Counted from the stretch's first letter, positions 35,206-43,713 are shown. The stretch: DNA of 64,000 bases from Marinomonas agarivorans (GCA_002173415.2 NHNK02000003.1:145495-209494); one strand, 5' to 3'. Program-made: numbers and translations. The notes: generated by a model not told the origin, from the letters alone.

Positions 35206-36063
35206 CTAAAATTCCTCCAATACATGAACAGTGATATTTTCAGTAGCAGAAGTATTCCAAATTCTCACAGTATCACTATGATATTGCTCAAGCTCACCAA
35301 GTAAGCCACCGCCACAGACCAGAACCGCACCCGTGTTAGCTGTTGCTGTATCATGACTCACACGAGCAAAAACAGTGCTTTCAGAATCAATATAGGCTTG
35401 AATAAACAAACGCTTTCTATTTGCTCTTGCAGAGATTAAAAGCGAGTCATTAGCGAGTATTTCATACTCTGAAGTTTCGACATTTTGAGCGCTATCAGAA
35501 GCAACGGTAACCGCTGGCATAGAACTAATAGAAACGCTAGAGCCGCTTACATCGACTTGGTTCGTCACCTCAGCTTGCACACTAGGTAAAGACGCAATAT
35601 TTAGTGCGTTAGTAACTTCAGCTTGAACTGATGGCATAGAACTAATAGAAACGCTAGAGCCGCTTACATCGACTTGGTTCATCACCTCAGCTTGCACACT
35701 AGGTAAAGACGCAATATTTAGTGCGTTAGTAACTTCAGCTTGAACTGATGGCATAGAATTAATATCTACACGCCCGATAACATCTACTTGATTCTGTATT
35801 GTCGCGCTTACTGTTGAGCCTTCGAACAACTTTCTAAACTCACCATCGCAGACAATCACATTTGCAAGCACTGGCGTAGTGCCTTTGTTTTGCACTGTTA
35901 TTTTGCTGAATTTTGGAAAACGCACAGATGATCCACTCGGTATTTCTGCACGCTCGCCCTCAGCTTGAACAGCTAACGTATGAGCACCCGACAAATAAAC
36001 GAATGATTCCCCTGATTGCGGAATTTCTCTTATTTCCAACGGCTGTAAATATAATTCCATCAT
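35206..36063 (-). CDS. Prophage structural protein with 39-residue tandem repeats
   Basis: A 285-residue protein. N-terminal beta-rich region (VYLSGAHTLAVQAEGERAEIP), then tandem repeats containing SMPSVQAEVTNALNIASLPS and VDVSGSSVSIS, then a C-terminal beta domain (LLISARANRKRLFIQAY ... ENITVHVLEE). The repeats suggest an extended beta shaft. Directly followed by the collar-domain protein, so the pair could be spike shaft and tip. Exact function not recognised. Confidence 0.7.
   Translation of the reverse strand: MMELYLQPLEIREIPQSGESFVYLSGAHTLAVQAEGERAEIPSGSSVRFPKFSKITVQNKGTTPVLANVIVCDGEFRKLFEGSTVSATIQNQVDVIGRVDINSMPSVQAEVTNALNIASLPSVQAEVMNQVDVSGSSVSISSMPSVQAEVTNALNIASLPSVQAEVTNQVDVSGSSVSISSMPAVTVASDSAQNVETSEYEILANDSLLISARANRKRLFIQAYIDSESTVFARVSHDTATANTGAVLVCGGGLLGELEQYHSDTVRIWNTSATENITVHVLEEF
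35516..35749 (-). repeat. Two 117-bp tandem repeats inside the shaft-like gene
   Basis: Copies begin at 35516 and 35633, and a partial third begins at 35750. They are nearly identical at the DNA level, with one or two changes, and encode 39 residues each. Near identity implies recent duplication or ongoing homogenisation. Confidence 0.85.
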
Positions 36064-36527
36064 CTACCCCTTGTCATGACTAGCAGCACGACACCAATAC
36101 CAACCACCACAACAACAGCCCCAACCACATTAGCACCAATAGCCGAACCACTTTTCAAACTCTTTGCTAAGTCTTTAATTGCATTGGTAGAGTTCGCATT
36201 ACTAGCAATATTTTTATTTAACAACTCTTGTGAAAACTCAATATTGTTTTCAATTGCATTAGATGAAAAATCTACTATTTTACCTGCCAGCGCTGTATTT
36301 TGACTTAATGCATTATTTGTTACTCTCTCATTTACACTAATAACATCATTGCCAAACTCTAAAGCAGTCTCGCCAAATCCAAATGCCCCTTCAACCGCTC
36401 CATGATCGGTTGTTGTTACTGTATTATTGTTACCAGCAACAACCGTTTCGGCATCTTCCATGCCTTGTAGCGAGTAGTTTGTTACATGATTGTTTGTTGT
36501 ATTCCTGCTACTTGATTTACCCCCCAT
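36060..36527 (-). CDS. Prophage virion membrane protein
   Basis: A 155-residue protein. Polar Asn/Thr/Ser-rich N-terminal two-thirds, then a single very hydrophobic C-terminal helix (GANVVGAVVVVVGIGVVLLV) with positive tail MTRGR. Typical of membrane-associated proteins of lipid-containing phages. Start overlaps the next gene by four bases. Confidence 0.65.
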   Translation of the reverse strand: MGGKSSSRNTTNNHVTNYSLQGMEDAETVVAGNNNTVTTTDHGAVEGAFGFGETALEFGNDVISVNERVTNNALSQNTALAGKIVDFSSNAIENNIEFSQELLNKNIASNANSTNAIKDLAKSLKSGSAIGANVVGAVVVVVGIGVVLLVMTRGR

Positions 36528-36530
36528 AAT

Positions 36531-36908
36531 CTACCCCACAAGCGCTACCTGATAGACGCGCTCCACTTCTTCACCACCAAATCCATACGATGAGTAAAGA
36601 CGATGCAACGCCTCATTTCCGTGATAACGAATGCAATCAAAACCAAGGCGCTTGGCGTTATCAATTAACACTCGCCCCGCTTCTTTCATTCCTTCACCAG
36701 CCGCACAGACAATTACAAGTTCTTTCTTTCCAGAGCTTAATTCCTCACCACGAGTAACGACAAACAAATCAGCAGTATCAGATTCAAGCTTGTATAAATG
36801 GCTAATGCCGTCTTGTACTTGATTTCTGATTTCTTCAAAATCGTTAGCGCAGGCTTTTTGTAGCTTTTCTGGCACTTCATACGGCCAAGACATTCTAGTT
36901 ACTTTCAT
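36531..36908 (-). CDS. GNAT-like acetyltransferase in the prophage
   Basis: A 125-residue protein. The segments ELVIVCAAGEGMKEAGRVLIDNAKRLGF and YHGNEALHRLYSSYGF (each quoted for placement) resemble GNAT beta-4/alpha-3 and the C-terminal N-x-x-L-x-x-x-Y-x-x-x-G-F pattern. The acetyl-CoA loop is not textbook, so activity is uncertain. It sits among virion genes; target unknown (capsid, host protein or anti-defence). Confidence 0.6.
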   Translation of the reverse strand: MKVTRMSWPYEVPEKLQKACANDFEEIRNQVQDGISHLYKLESDTADLFVVTRGEELSSGKKELVIVCAAGEGMKEAGRVLIDNAKRLGFDCIRYHGNEALHRLYSSYGFGGEEVERVYQVALVG

Positions 36909-37114
36909 TTTTTCCTACCTTTCACCATGTACCAAATCACCGCCAAAATAACAGCGCCAATAATTAAAGAAGAGGAACCTTTGATACTGGTTCCTGTGTT
37001 GTAGTCACCAAAGGAAAAGCCCCCGAGAGAGTTAACGCCGCCTTGGTTTGCCGCTGTAGAACTTAAATCTGGATTAATGTCACCACCACCAGAACTAATA
37101 CCTGGTATACTCAT
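36905..37114 (-). CDS. Small virion membrane protein
   Basis: A 69-residue protein with Gly/Ser/Asn-rich N-terminal part and a C-terminal hydrophobic helix (SSLIIGAVILAVIWYMV) ending KGRKK. The start codon overlaps the preceding 28-codon gene (TAATG). Confidence 0.65.
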   Translation of the reverse strand: MSIPGISSGGGDINPDLSSTAANQGGVNSLGGFSFGDYNTGTSIKGSSSLIIGAVILAVIWYMVKGRKK

Positions 37115-37200
37115 TAGACAACTCCTAATTTCTTAGAAACAAAAAACGAGACCACAGCAACAATGAGAGACTTAACTAGATAAGATAGAAAACCACCCAT
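37114..37200 (-). CDS. Tiny virion membrane peptide (28 residues)
   Basis: MGGFLSYLVKSLIVAVVSFF plus VSKKLGVV. One membrane helix. TAATG overlaps on both sides with neighbours are strong signs of translation despite small size. Lipid-containing phages such as PM2 encode several such peptides. Confidence 0.6.
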   Translation of the reverse strand: MGGFLSYLVKSLIVAVVSFFVSKKLGVV

Positions 37201-37349
37201 TAGATAACCCCCATTTTCACATGCAGAACAAACCATGCAGCCGCAGCAACAAGCAGCCACTTAACCCAACCGAACGAGTCACCAGCCCACCACCCCAAAC
37301 CGAAGCCACCCGCACCCGCCAAAAGCGGTACCAAAAAAACTAACGGCAT
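37200..37349 (-). CDS. Tiny virion membrane protein (49 residues)
   Basis: Two hydrophobic stretches (PLVFLVPLLAGAGGFGLG and WVKWLLVAAAAWFVLHV). Starts next to the stop of the 98-residue gene and overlaps the 28-codon gene by TAATG. Confidence 0.6.
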   Translation of the reverse strand: MPLVFLVPLLAGAGGFGLGWWAGDSFGWVKWLLVAAAAWFVLHVKMGVI

Positions 37350-37646
37350 TTACTTTCTCCCCAACATCAAGACAACGACCAACAGCACAACAACCAAGAT
37401 GCCACCACCAATAAAATAAGGCGTATAAGACATAGGTGTCCCCGTATTACCAACGACTGCACCCGTATTGTTTTGTGCATTTGGTACGCTTGTAGCAGTT
37501 GCACCCGATGCTGAAGCCTCAGCCGCAGCAGAGCTTGCCGCACTTCTTGGGGCGCTTTCTCTATCTTCCCACCACCCAGTTACAGACGATTCAGCATTAT
37601 CATAAGCACTGGAAGCAGCGGATTTAATATCCCCCCAAAGACTCAT
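37350..37646 (-). CDS. Small virion protein with C-terminal membrane helix
   Basis: A 98-residue protein: Ala/Ser-rich low-complexity middle, then ILVVVLLVVVLMLG and RK. Lies immediately downstream of the capsid gene. Probably a minor membrane-associated virion protein. Confidence 0.65.
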   Translation of the reverse strand: MSLWGDIKSAASSAYDNAESSVTGWWEDRESAPRSAASSAAAEASASGATATSVPNAQNNTGAVVGNTGTPMSYTPYFIGGGILVVVLLVVVLMLGRK

Positions 37647-37649
37647 AAT

Positions 37650-38480
37650 TTAACCCTTACCAAATGGCTCAACTTGTTTTACAGATTCAACCAAGATAGG
37701 AACAGAAGCCGCATTCTCAAGCTCAGCTCTAAATACAAATTCAGATCGATAACCCGTATTTAGTACGTCTGCTTGCTCAAAACCATACATAGTTGGATCA
37801 AGCACGAAATAACCAGATTGCGGAACACGATCTACACGCGATTGCTGGAATTCTTGCGCAACTTTCGTAACGTCAAAAAGCACAACACTGTCACGCTCAA
37901 CAATTAATCGATTTACACTGCCCTTAAAATACGCACGTCTTATACTGACATCCGCAGAAGCTGGAAAAGTAGTAAAATCATTCCATCCTGTGGCATTTGC
38001 TTGAAAAATATGAGTCTTAATACGAGGGACAAAAATACGCTTTTCCTGTGCTGGCGCTTGATAAGAAATCGCCTCAAGTGACAAGGCACCCGACCCATTT
38101 TCTATCTCAACTTCTAGCGTAATGTTTTCACCTTGCAACGTTACAAGGCCGCCAAAATACGCACCCGTTTGGTTTTTGGCAGTCGGATTGGTAAAAGGAA
38201 TAACAAAGATACCGCTTTTTGTTAGATTGCCACTACCATCAAAAGACGCTTCTTGCACATAATGGCCTTTGTATTGCTCCATCATTACAAGCTGTTCACC
38301 AGACACCTGAACAATATTGTCACCATTTAACACAACGTTAACTTGTCGAATTTGTTCTGGCCTGAGAGAAGTAACTAATTGAATCTCGTTATAAGTAGGA
38401 CCTGTCGGTAAAGACATAGACGCCTTTGAACCCCAACCTACACCATTGAACCCATTCAAACGCTTAGGAACTAATAACAT
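37650..38480 (-). CDS. Putative double-jelly-roll major capsid protein (P2-like)
   Basis: A 276-residue beta-rich protein with no membrane segment. Size fits PM2 P2 (about 270). N-terminal NGFNGVGWGSKASMSLPTG, repeated beta-strand patterns, and a second half beginning about residue 140 (PRIKTHIFQANATGWNDF) fit two jelly rolls. It sits between the packaging ATPase and the membrane proteins, the usual place. Fold assignment is from pattern and context only. Confidence 0.7.
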   Translation of the reverse strand: MLLVPKRLNGFNGVGWGSKASMSLPTGPTYNEIQLVTSLRPEQIRQVNVVLNGDNIVQVSGEQLVMMEQYKGHYVQEASFDGSGNLTKSGIFVIPFTNPTAKNQTGAYFGGLVTLQGENITLEVEIENGSGALSLEAISYQAPAQEKRIFVPRIKTHIFQANATGWNDFTTFPASADVSIRRAYFKGSVNRLIVERDSVVLFDVTKVAQEFQQSRVDRVPQSGYFVLDPTMYGFEQADVLNTGYRSEFVFRAELENAASVPILVESVKQVEPFGKG

Positions 38481-38489
38481 TATTACCCC

Positions 38490-38600
38490 CTAATCGCTTA
38501 GAACATCTTCAACAGCGTCTACGTTATTAGACGCCCAAACAACCAAGGCTGATACTGCAAGAGCAACAACAACCATCGGCACATATTTTTTTACATTCAT
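38490..38600 (-). CDS. Tiny membrane protein before the capsid gene
   Basis: A 36-codon frame, MNVKKYVPMVVVALAVSALV then a short acidic tail. One membrane helix or signal-like segment. Lies in the gap between ATPase and capsid genes. Confidence 0.5.
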   Translation of the reverse strand: MNVKKYVPMVVVALAVSALVVWASNNVDAVEDVLSD

Positions 38601-38751
38601 GTTTTCTTACCTGTTTAAAATTAAAAATTATTTGTTTTGAACAGGTCGAAAATTAGCAAATCGGTTTAGGTATCGGTCAAGGGGGAGAAATGCACGGAAG
38701 CCTAAAGGTATCCTGTAACATTTCTTTACATAAAAGAGGGACAAATATGGG

Positions 38752-39444
38752 TTATGCAGCCAGTTTTTTTAACTTGCCAGAATCAAATTGACCAATATTG
38801 TGATCGTCTTTCTTCATTAAATAATGGTATTTCGGTAAAGCAATAATCTTATCAACGGGTAAATCCAATTCATTCGCCAAATAAACAGCATCTTGCTTGC
38901 GTTGCTGTCTGCCAACCCATTTGATCGAACATTGCCCCATTACTGTTTTAGGTACTTCTTGACCCCTTTGGAAAATACAAATCGCATGAATACCGAATTT
39001 ACGGCCACCCGTCAGTATTTCGCCAAATGCACCGCGAGCCGCTCCACTTGTGTTTACGCATTTTGCTAGTTCTTCAAAGATGACTTTTAACGGCTTCTTA
39101 TGTAGTCCGTCACCTGCACCCCATACCACTTTAGAAAAAGCTTCTAGGTTCTTAGCGTTGGCCCCATCTTTTGGACTGTAAGCAATTTTAAAACCTCGAC
39201 AACCCTTAGCAGCACGGGCAGCGAATAAAGCACGAGCAAAAGCAGCCAATGACGTATAGCGCCTCACTTCTCGACCACAAAGAGAATCATAATCATGATA
39301 TGGATCGAATAACGCCACTTGATCGGTGGCCTTGATAACTCCTACCTGCTTAACGCCCGTTGTTTTACCAGACCCAGAAGAACCAACAAAAAGCGCATGC
39401 TCAGCGCTTAGCCTATTGTTTGGATTGATTGGCTGTAAGATCAT
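38752..39444 (-). CDS. FtsK/HerA-type packaging ATPase (P9-like)
   Basis: A 230-residue P-loop ATPase. Walker A VGSSGSGKTTG (about residues 21-31), Walker B LKVIFEELAK (about 108-117), and the following IHAICIFQRGQEVPK segment with Gln/Arg typical of the genome-packaging ATPases of internal-membrane phages (PRD1/PM2 group). It drives DNA into preformed capsids through one vertex. The gene overlaps the upstream one by four bases. Confidence 0.82.
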   Translation of the reverse strand: MILQPINPNNRLSAEHALFVGSSGSGKTTGVKQVGVIKATDQVALFDPYHDYDSLCGREVRRYTSLAAFARALFAARAAKGCRGFKIAYSPKDGANAKNLEAFSKVVWGAGDGLHKKPLKVIFEELAKCVNTSGAARGAFGEILTGGRKFGIHAICIFQRGQEVPKTVMGQCSIKWVGRQQRKQDAVYLANELDLPVDKIIALPKYHYLMKKDDHNIGQFDSGKLKKLAA

Positions 39445-39944
39445 GCGGCCACCCTGACACGCTCTTTCTCTTGCGCGGCTTTTTTAGCTTTGGCTTTTTC
39501 GATATCTTGAGCCTTTAAGGTTTGAGCTGTGTCGATACCCTCGCTTACAAGCTTACCGACTGCCATCGCCGCTTTAATCTCAGCGTCATATTGAGCGAGC
39601 CACAAAGGCAATAAAGCGCCATACTTAATCAGTACTGGGCTTAGGTTTTCAATAGCGTATTCCTTAGTGCCTGCTGTGAATTCAAAATCTTTATGAATCA
39701 CGCGCTTTAATGCAAATTCGATCATGCCGAGGCCGCCCATTGCTGTTAATTGTGCGGTTTGAGCGTCCATTTCTTCCTTGACTTTTTCAGCTTTTTGCTC
39801 GGCTTTTTCGGCTTCTGGGTCGAAATCGTTTTGATTTTCCTCGGCTTCAAGTGCTTTTAAAAAGTCCGCCTGTTCTTCTGTTATTGTCGTATGCTCCACG
39901 GTTTCCAGTTCTTTTTCTTGATTGTTTTCTAATTCTTCGCTCAT
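39441..39944 (-). CDS. Hypothetical prophage protein, acidic N-terminus
   Basis: A 167-residue protein with a strongly Glu-rich first third, a hydrophobic-amphipathic centre (MGGLGMIEFALKRVI ... LLPLWLAQYDAEIKAA) and a Lys-rich helical tail. Overlaps both neighbours by four bases. May be an assembly or scaffold-like factor; family not recognised. Confidence 0.6.
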   Translation of the reverse strand: MSEELENNQEKELETVEHTTITEEQADFLKALEAEENQNDFDPEAEKAEQKAEKVKEEMDAQTAQLTAMGGLGMIEFALKRVIHKDFEFTAGTKEYAIENLSPVLIKYGALLPLWLAQYDAEIKAAMAVGKLVSEGIDTAQTLKAQDIEKAKAKKAAQEKERVRVAA

Positions 39945-40363
39945 GCTGTTTGTTCCTTGTTTTTACTTGGTTTACGAGTCGCAAAAATTGCGGTTATTAA
40001 AGCGGCCAAAAGTGCCAACGCACCCCATAGCATGGGTGGCGGTGTTGGCATACCTTTAGGCTTACTTTCGGTATCCGTTTTCGGCTTAATTTCGGTATCT
40101 TCCGAAACGCTGGAAGCCGCATTCTGTGTTGGTATAGCGGCGTTTTCGGTGGTATCTGATACCGAAGCGCTTACAAGGTCATCACGGGATGCCTTTAGGT
40201 TTTCAGAAAGCCATTTTTGGCGGCTTACACCGTGACCCTGATTTGTGCCGCAAGCAGGGCAAACGGTATAAAGTGATGAGCGCTTACCACTCGCCTTTCT
40301 CACCTCTGCTATTTCTTTACAGTGCCTTTCTGAGCACTCAATAAAACCCATTATTTCAGCCAT
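39941..40363 (-). CDS. Zinc-ribbon/transmembrane prophage protein
   Basis: A 140-residue protein. N-terminal Cys/His set (FIECSERHCKEI ... VCPACGTNQGH) resembles a zinc ribbon; a Ser/Thr/Pro-rich linker follows; a single membrane helix (MLWGALALLAALITAIFA) ends near the C-terminus. Role unknown. Confidence 0.6.
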   Translation of the reverse strand: MAEIMGFIECSERHCKEIAEVRKASGKRSSLYTVCPACGTNQGHGVSRQKWLSENLKASRDDLVSASVSDTTENAAIPTQNAASSVSEDTEIKPKTDTESKPKGMPTPPPMLWGALALLAALITAIFATRKPSKNKEQTA

Positions 40364-40571
40364 CTACCAACTCCCTTAACGCCAGTTCGTTAATTACTTG
40401 ATCATTCAAAAGCGCCACTTGCTTAACAGCAGTAACAACATCGTTTAGCTTTGCTGGATTCATCATTAACGACATTGGGCTTACACCCTCAAAACTAACC
40501 AAAACATTTGCCAATTCTGTATTTGCAAACTTTCGCCTTTGCATAAGCTCTTTCAATTCTTCATTTGTCAT
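40356..40571 (-). CDS. Small helical prophage protein
   Basis: A 71-residue helical protein (TNEELKELMQRRKFANTE), overlapping the next gene by eight bases. Lies just after rep. Unknown function; size and helicity would suit a DNA-binding or adaptor protein. Confidence 0.55.
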   Translation of the reverse strand: MTNEELKELMQRRKFANTELANVLVSFEGVSPMSLMMNPAKLNDVVTAVKQVALLNDQVINELALRELVDG

Positions 40572-40638
40572 TTTTCCTACCTTTTTTGTTTAATTTCCCA
40601 TTTTTTAAAATCACGTACAGTTATTGACACGAGTCGAA

Positions 40639-42396
40639 CTAACACACCTCCCCATAAAGCCCATCTAAATAGACAATTTTTCTAGGCGGGGAGTTATTGA
40701 CACGAGAACTAGGGAACGGCTTTGCCGCTCCTTCTAAAGACAGATCAAAAGAGCCAGAACCAACCCTTTGTACTGTCCACTCATACAATCGAGTAGCCAA
40801 GTATTCAGCAGTCAAAGAAACAAGTCCTTTTACCACCTTCTTAAGCTCACCGAATTGATTCTTTTCTTGGCTTTCATAAAAAGGCTTCAGCACTTGATTG
40901 CGACCCGCACCCATACCACCCATAAGAACGGTAAAACGCTTCCAATCGCTAGCCTTTGCAGCGTTGTAAATATCAATAAATGTTTTTGGTATTTCGCTTT
41001 TCAAGCGCCTAATCTCACGCCACACCGTGATTGATACAGAGCCAAAAAATTGAAATTGACGTATACCGTGGCGACTTTTCCACGCCTGCACTCTTTCAGC
41101 AGAATTAATAAAATCTATGTCGCTTTCATCATCAACACCGATGCACTCGCCACGATTATTTTTACCGTCTATGTTTTTAGCTATGTACTTAGCAATATAA
41201 GCCGCAGCACCGCCTTTTGCTGGATCAATCTTTCTTGCATCAAAACGTCTTTTTTCTGCCCCAGCTTCCTCGGGATCAACCTTATAAGCTTGCTTTTTAA
41301 ATTCGCTTAGCATTTCTTGAGTTTGATCAGGATGCGTGAATAAAATTAAATGCCAGTGCGGTGTGCCGTCGTGATGCGGCTCCACTGTTCTAATACCGTA
41401 ATGCTTGATGTCTTTGTTGCTGCACGCTTTACCAAAATCAGCCCACACCTTTTTTAAATGGTCGTTAGCATCTCTAGGAGAAGGACGGCCGAATGCATAA
41501 AACTTACTATTTCTATAACCGTTTTCTTTATGTATTGCGTGGTACTTAGAGGGGCAAGTAAGTGTAATAAAATGGCAATCATGCCCATTTTCAACCGCCA
41601 AAAATTGACACCCCTTAATGCGCACCATTAATTCAGCTTTACAGTGATAAGAATTGGATATGCTTTTTTCTGCTAACTCTGAAAGCGTGAACTTTTGTTC
41701 AAATTGATTTACCGCTTCAAAGCTTTCAAGAAAAGCGCGGTTGGTTTGTTTTTGCTTGCGGAATCTCTGAATACCCCACCTAGAAACATATGCAGATTCT
41801 TTATGACAGACTTGGCCACATTCCCGCCTAATGTTTTCAATAACTCTATATTGCCTTTTTGCCTGTCTAATCCACCATTCAGGCGTAACCATGCGCTTAA
41901 TAATCGCGTCTACTTTTTCCGGTTCTTCCCAGTCATCAAATAAAGACCGCGCTTGTGTTGCGTTCTTCTTAACGAACATTAATACATGGTTCTTGTGCTT
42001 GTGGCGTAGGGCAGTGTATGACATCTCGAAACGGCGGCTTTTTTCATTGGCCCACGTTTTCAGCTTGTCGCCTGACAAATCCATTATCCATTCGTCGCAG
42101 TATCGAAGCCTTTTCTTAACGCCCTTTAAATAACGCATAGCTGCTTTGTTATCTTCTCGTTTTGAGATTCTTTCCACTTCTTGACCTACACACAGCTTCA
42201 TAGAACCCAACTGACTAAGAATCTGGTAACGCTCAATATTGCCGCGTAGCCATGTATTTGCTTGTACATAACCTTTTTTTAAATCCAAATCTGTCAAACG
42301 CTCTGTTAGTCGGTTTGCGTATTCGCTACTAACACCGCTTAATAGCTCATCACGCCAGTTAACACACTGCAAAGTAGGTTCATAAAAGCTATGCAT
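40639..42396 (-). CDS. rep: HUH rolling-circle replication initiator (GPA/P12-like)
   Basis: A 585-residue Rep of the phage GPA superfamily (phiX174 A, P2 A, PM2 P12). Motif 1 CHFITLTCPSK; motif 2 HUH in GTPHWHLILF; motif 3 AAYIAKYIAK with two Tyr four residues apart, the two-tyrosine arrangement of this family. It should nick a strand and start rolling-circle synthesis of circular phage DNA. Leader of the leftward operon after the small early genes. Confidence 0.9.
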   Translation of the reverse strand: MHSFYEPTLQCVNWRDELLSGVSSEYANRLTERLTDLDLKKGYVQANTWLRGNIERYQILSQLGSMKLCVGQEVERISKREDNKAAMRYLKGVKKRLRYCDEWIMDLSGDKLKTWANEKSRRFEMSYTALRHKHKNHVLMFVKKNATQARSLFDDWEEPEKVDAIIKRMVTPEWWIRQAKRQYRVIENIRRECGQVCHKESAYVSRWGIQRFRKQKQTNRAFLESFEAVNQFEQKFTLSELAEKSISNSYHCKAELMVRIKGCQFLAVENGHDCHFITLTCPSKYHAIHKENGYRNSKFYAFGRPSPRDANDHLKKVWADFGKACSNKDIKHYGIRTVEPHHDGTPHWHLILFTHPDQTQEMLSEFKKQAYKVDPEEAGAEKRRFDARKIDPAKGGAAAYIAKYIAKNIDGKNNRGECIGVDDESDIDFINSAERVQAWKSRHGIRQFQFFGSVSITVWREIRRLKSEIPKTFIDIYNAAKASDWKRFTVLMGGMGAGRNQVLKPFYESQEKNQFGELKKVVKGLVSLTAEYLATRLYEWTVQRVGSGSFDLSLEGAAKPFPSSRVNNSPPRKIVYLDGLYGEVC

Positions 42397-42425
42397 AACA
42401 ACACCTATAAAAATGAATAAATCAA

Positions 42426-42707
42426 TTAAGGAAAGAAGGGATCAACTAGCCAGCGACGCACAATCTTCTTATCTCGCTCGCCCATGTGTTTAGCCGCATT
42501 AATGAAATCAAAACCGAAATGATCCGAGTTACCGAACCACACAGAGCCAAAAAACCTTAACAATTCGGCTTCTTCTCGCTCACGCGCCAGCTCAATTTGA
42601 ATACTTTTAATCTTGGCCATACCTTCTTTTCTATCAAAAAAACGCTCAAGCTCTGGAGCGCAAGAAAGCATATTGAAAAAACGTTCTTCTGCTTCTTTAT
42701 CAAACAT
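42426..42707 (-). CDS. Small early prophage protein
   Basis: A 93-residue, charged, helical protein. It lies directly upstream of rep and overlaps the end of a 39-codon gene. Not recognised. Confidence 0.5.
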   Translation of the reverse strand: MFDKEAEERFFNMLSCAPELERFFDRKEGMAKIKSIQIELAREREEAELLRFFGSVWFGNSDHFGFDFINAAKHMGERDKKIVRRWLVDPFFP

Positions 42708-42819
42708 TTGAAGTTCTCCCAGAGTGATAAGACGCTCTTAATTTTTTGGCGATATGGTCGGGTGGAAAATGCATCATGAAAGCAAGTAGCTGTTTTCTTT
42801 GCTCTTTAACTGAGTTCAT
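42700..42819 (-). CDS. Tiny early prophage protein (39 residues)
   Basis: MNSVKEQRKQLLAFMMHFPP and PDHIAKKLRAS form a basic helical peptide. Start overlaps the DUF3850 gene stop (ATGA), and stop overlaps the next start, so translation is plausible. Confidence 0.45.
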   Translation of the reverse strand: MNSVKEQRKQLLAFMMHFPPDHIAKKLRASYHSGRTSNV

Positions 42820-43076
42820 AAGCCACCCCGCAAACAAGGTATTGCTATAATCTCAAAGCCAAAAACGACATAATCTTGTGACTGCACATAGTCAGTTATA
42901 TAAGTAATTCTTACTTCAAACGCTCTACCCGTATAACTTCCCAAACACCATTCTTTCAGCTCTACAACATCACCGACTTTGAAATCTCTATCGTTTTTTC
43001 TAATTTCAAAACGCTTGAGTCCGACACGGATGTCATCAAAATAAACTGGGCTTATTTTTAAATCGTGAAATCTCAC
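42816..43076 (-). CDS. DUF3850/ASCH-like RNA-binding protein
   Basis: An 86-residue protein with the DUF3850 pattern HDLKISPVYFDDIRVG, FEIRKNDRDFKVGD and ITYITDYV ... VVFGFE. These PUA/ASCH-like domains are common in phages. The start is GTG 43076, overlapping the previous stop (GTGTGA); a longer ATG start at 43130 would overlap the zinc-finger gene by 57 bases and add no family sequence. Confidence 0.75.
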   Translation of the reverse strand: MRFHDLKISPVYFDDIRVGLKRFEIRKNDRDFKVGDVVELKEWCLGSYTGRAFEVRITYITDYVQSQDYVVFGFEIIAIPCLRGGL

Positions 43077-43420
43077 ACGAACCCCCCAGCAAACGGCGCG
43101 ACCATCGTCGTAGGCTCTGGTTGCTCGCAATCAGGGCAGTATTTGCATGCGTTTAAGTCAGCACCGCCTGCAAATGAAAGGAAAGAATCTTTTCTGCGTT
43201 GAGATAAGCTACCGAACTCTTTTAAATCGCGTCGGTAGCCTTGCCACATACAATTTGTGCAAAATAAAATGTCTCGCTCGCCTTGGTCATCACCTAAAAC
43301 AATGCCGTCGGATTTGTCACACTCAGGGCAGTAGTCGCAATCATCGTCACAAGAGCGCATAAGCTCGCGCTCTTTGCCTTGCCAATTGCAGTAAATACAT
43401 TTGTAAGTTTTTTCGCACAT
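43073..43420 (-). CDS. Multi-Cys zinc-binding prophage protein
   Basis: A 115-residue protein with four CxxC-type pairs: CIYCNWQG, DDCDYCPECD, LFCTNCMWQG, CKYCPDCEQ. They form two or more zinc ribbons with an internal duplication (NWQG/MWQG). Small early phage zinc-finger proteins often act as transcription or host-takeover factors; the role here is not known. Confidence 0.65.
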   Translation of the reverse strand: MCEKTYKCIYCNWQGKERELMRSCDDDCDYCPECDKSDGIVLGDDQGERDILFCTNCMWQGYRRDLKEFGSLSQRRKDSFLSFAGGADLNACKYCPDCEQPEPTTMVAPFAGGFV

Positions 43421-43437
43421 AAAAAATCTCCTTTTTC

Positions 43438-43713
43438 TTACTTATTACCAGCACGAATTTTGAAATACTCACAGCACCAAGAAAATTTCACTACCTTGTC
43501 ACGCCCCTTGATGCATACATCAAGATCAATTAACAGCAGCTCGCAAATATCAATCAACTGAGAAAACGATATTTCACACTTTCCGTGCTCAATTCTTGAG
43601 AGTTGAGCTGAGGAAATCCCCATTGCTAACGCAAGTGTGCATTGCTTAATGCTTTTCTTTTCTCTTACATGCTTTATAAAAGCGCCTACTCTTTCTCTTT
43701 CTTCTGTTTTCAT
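43438..43713 (-). CDS. XRE-family HTH regulator
   Basis: A 91-residue repressor-like protein with the HTH CTLALAMGISSAQLSRIEHGK. ATG 43713 (MKTEERERV) was chosen since AGGAG is eight bases upstream. Lies at the start of the leftward early operon; may act as secondary regulator. Confidence 0.75.
   Translation of the reverse strand: MKTEERERVGAFIKHVREKKSIKQCTLALAMGISSAQLSRIEHGKCEISFSQLIDICELLLIDLDVCIKGRDKVVKFSWCCEYFKIRAGNK

Noticed and set aside
35516-35749. CRISPR-like array
   Set aside because: Direct 117-bp tandem units inside a coding frame with no spacers; they are protein repeats. No CRISPR array or cas gene is present in the window.
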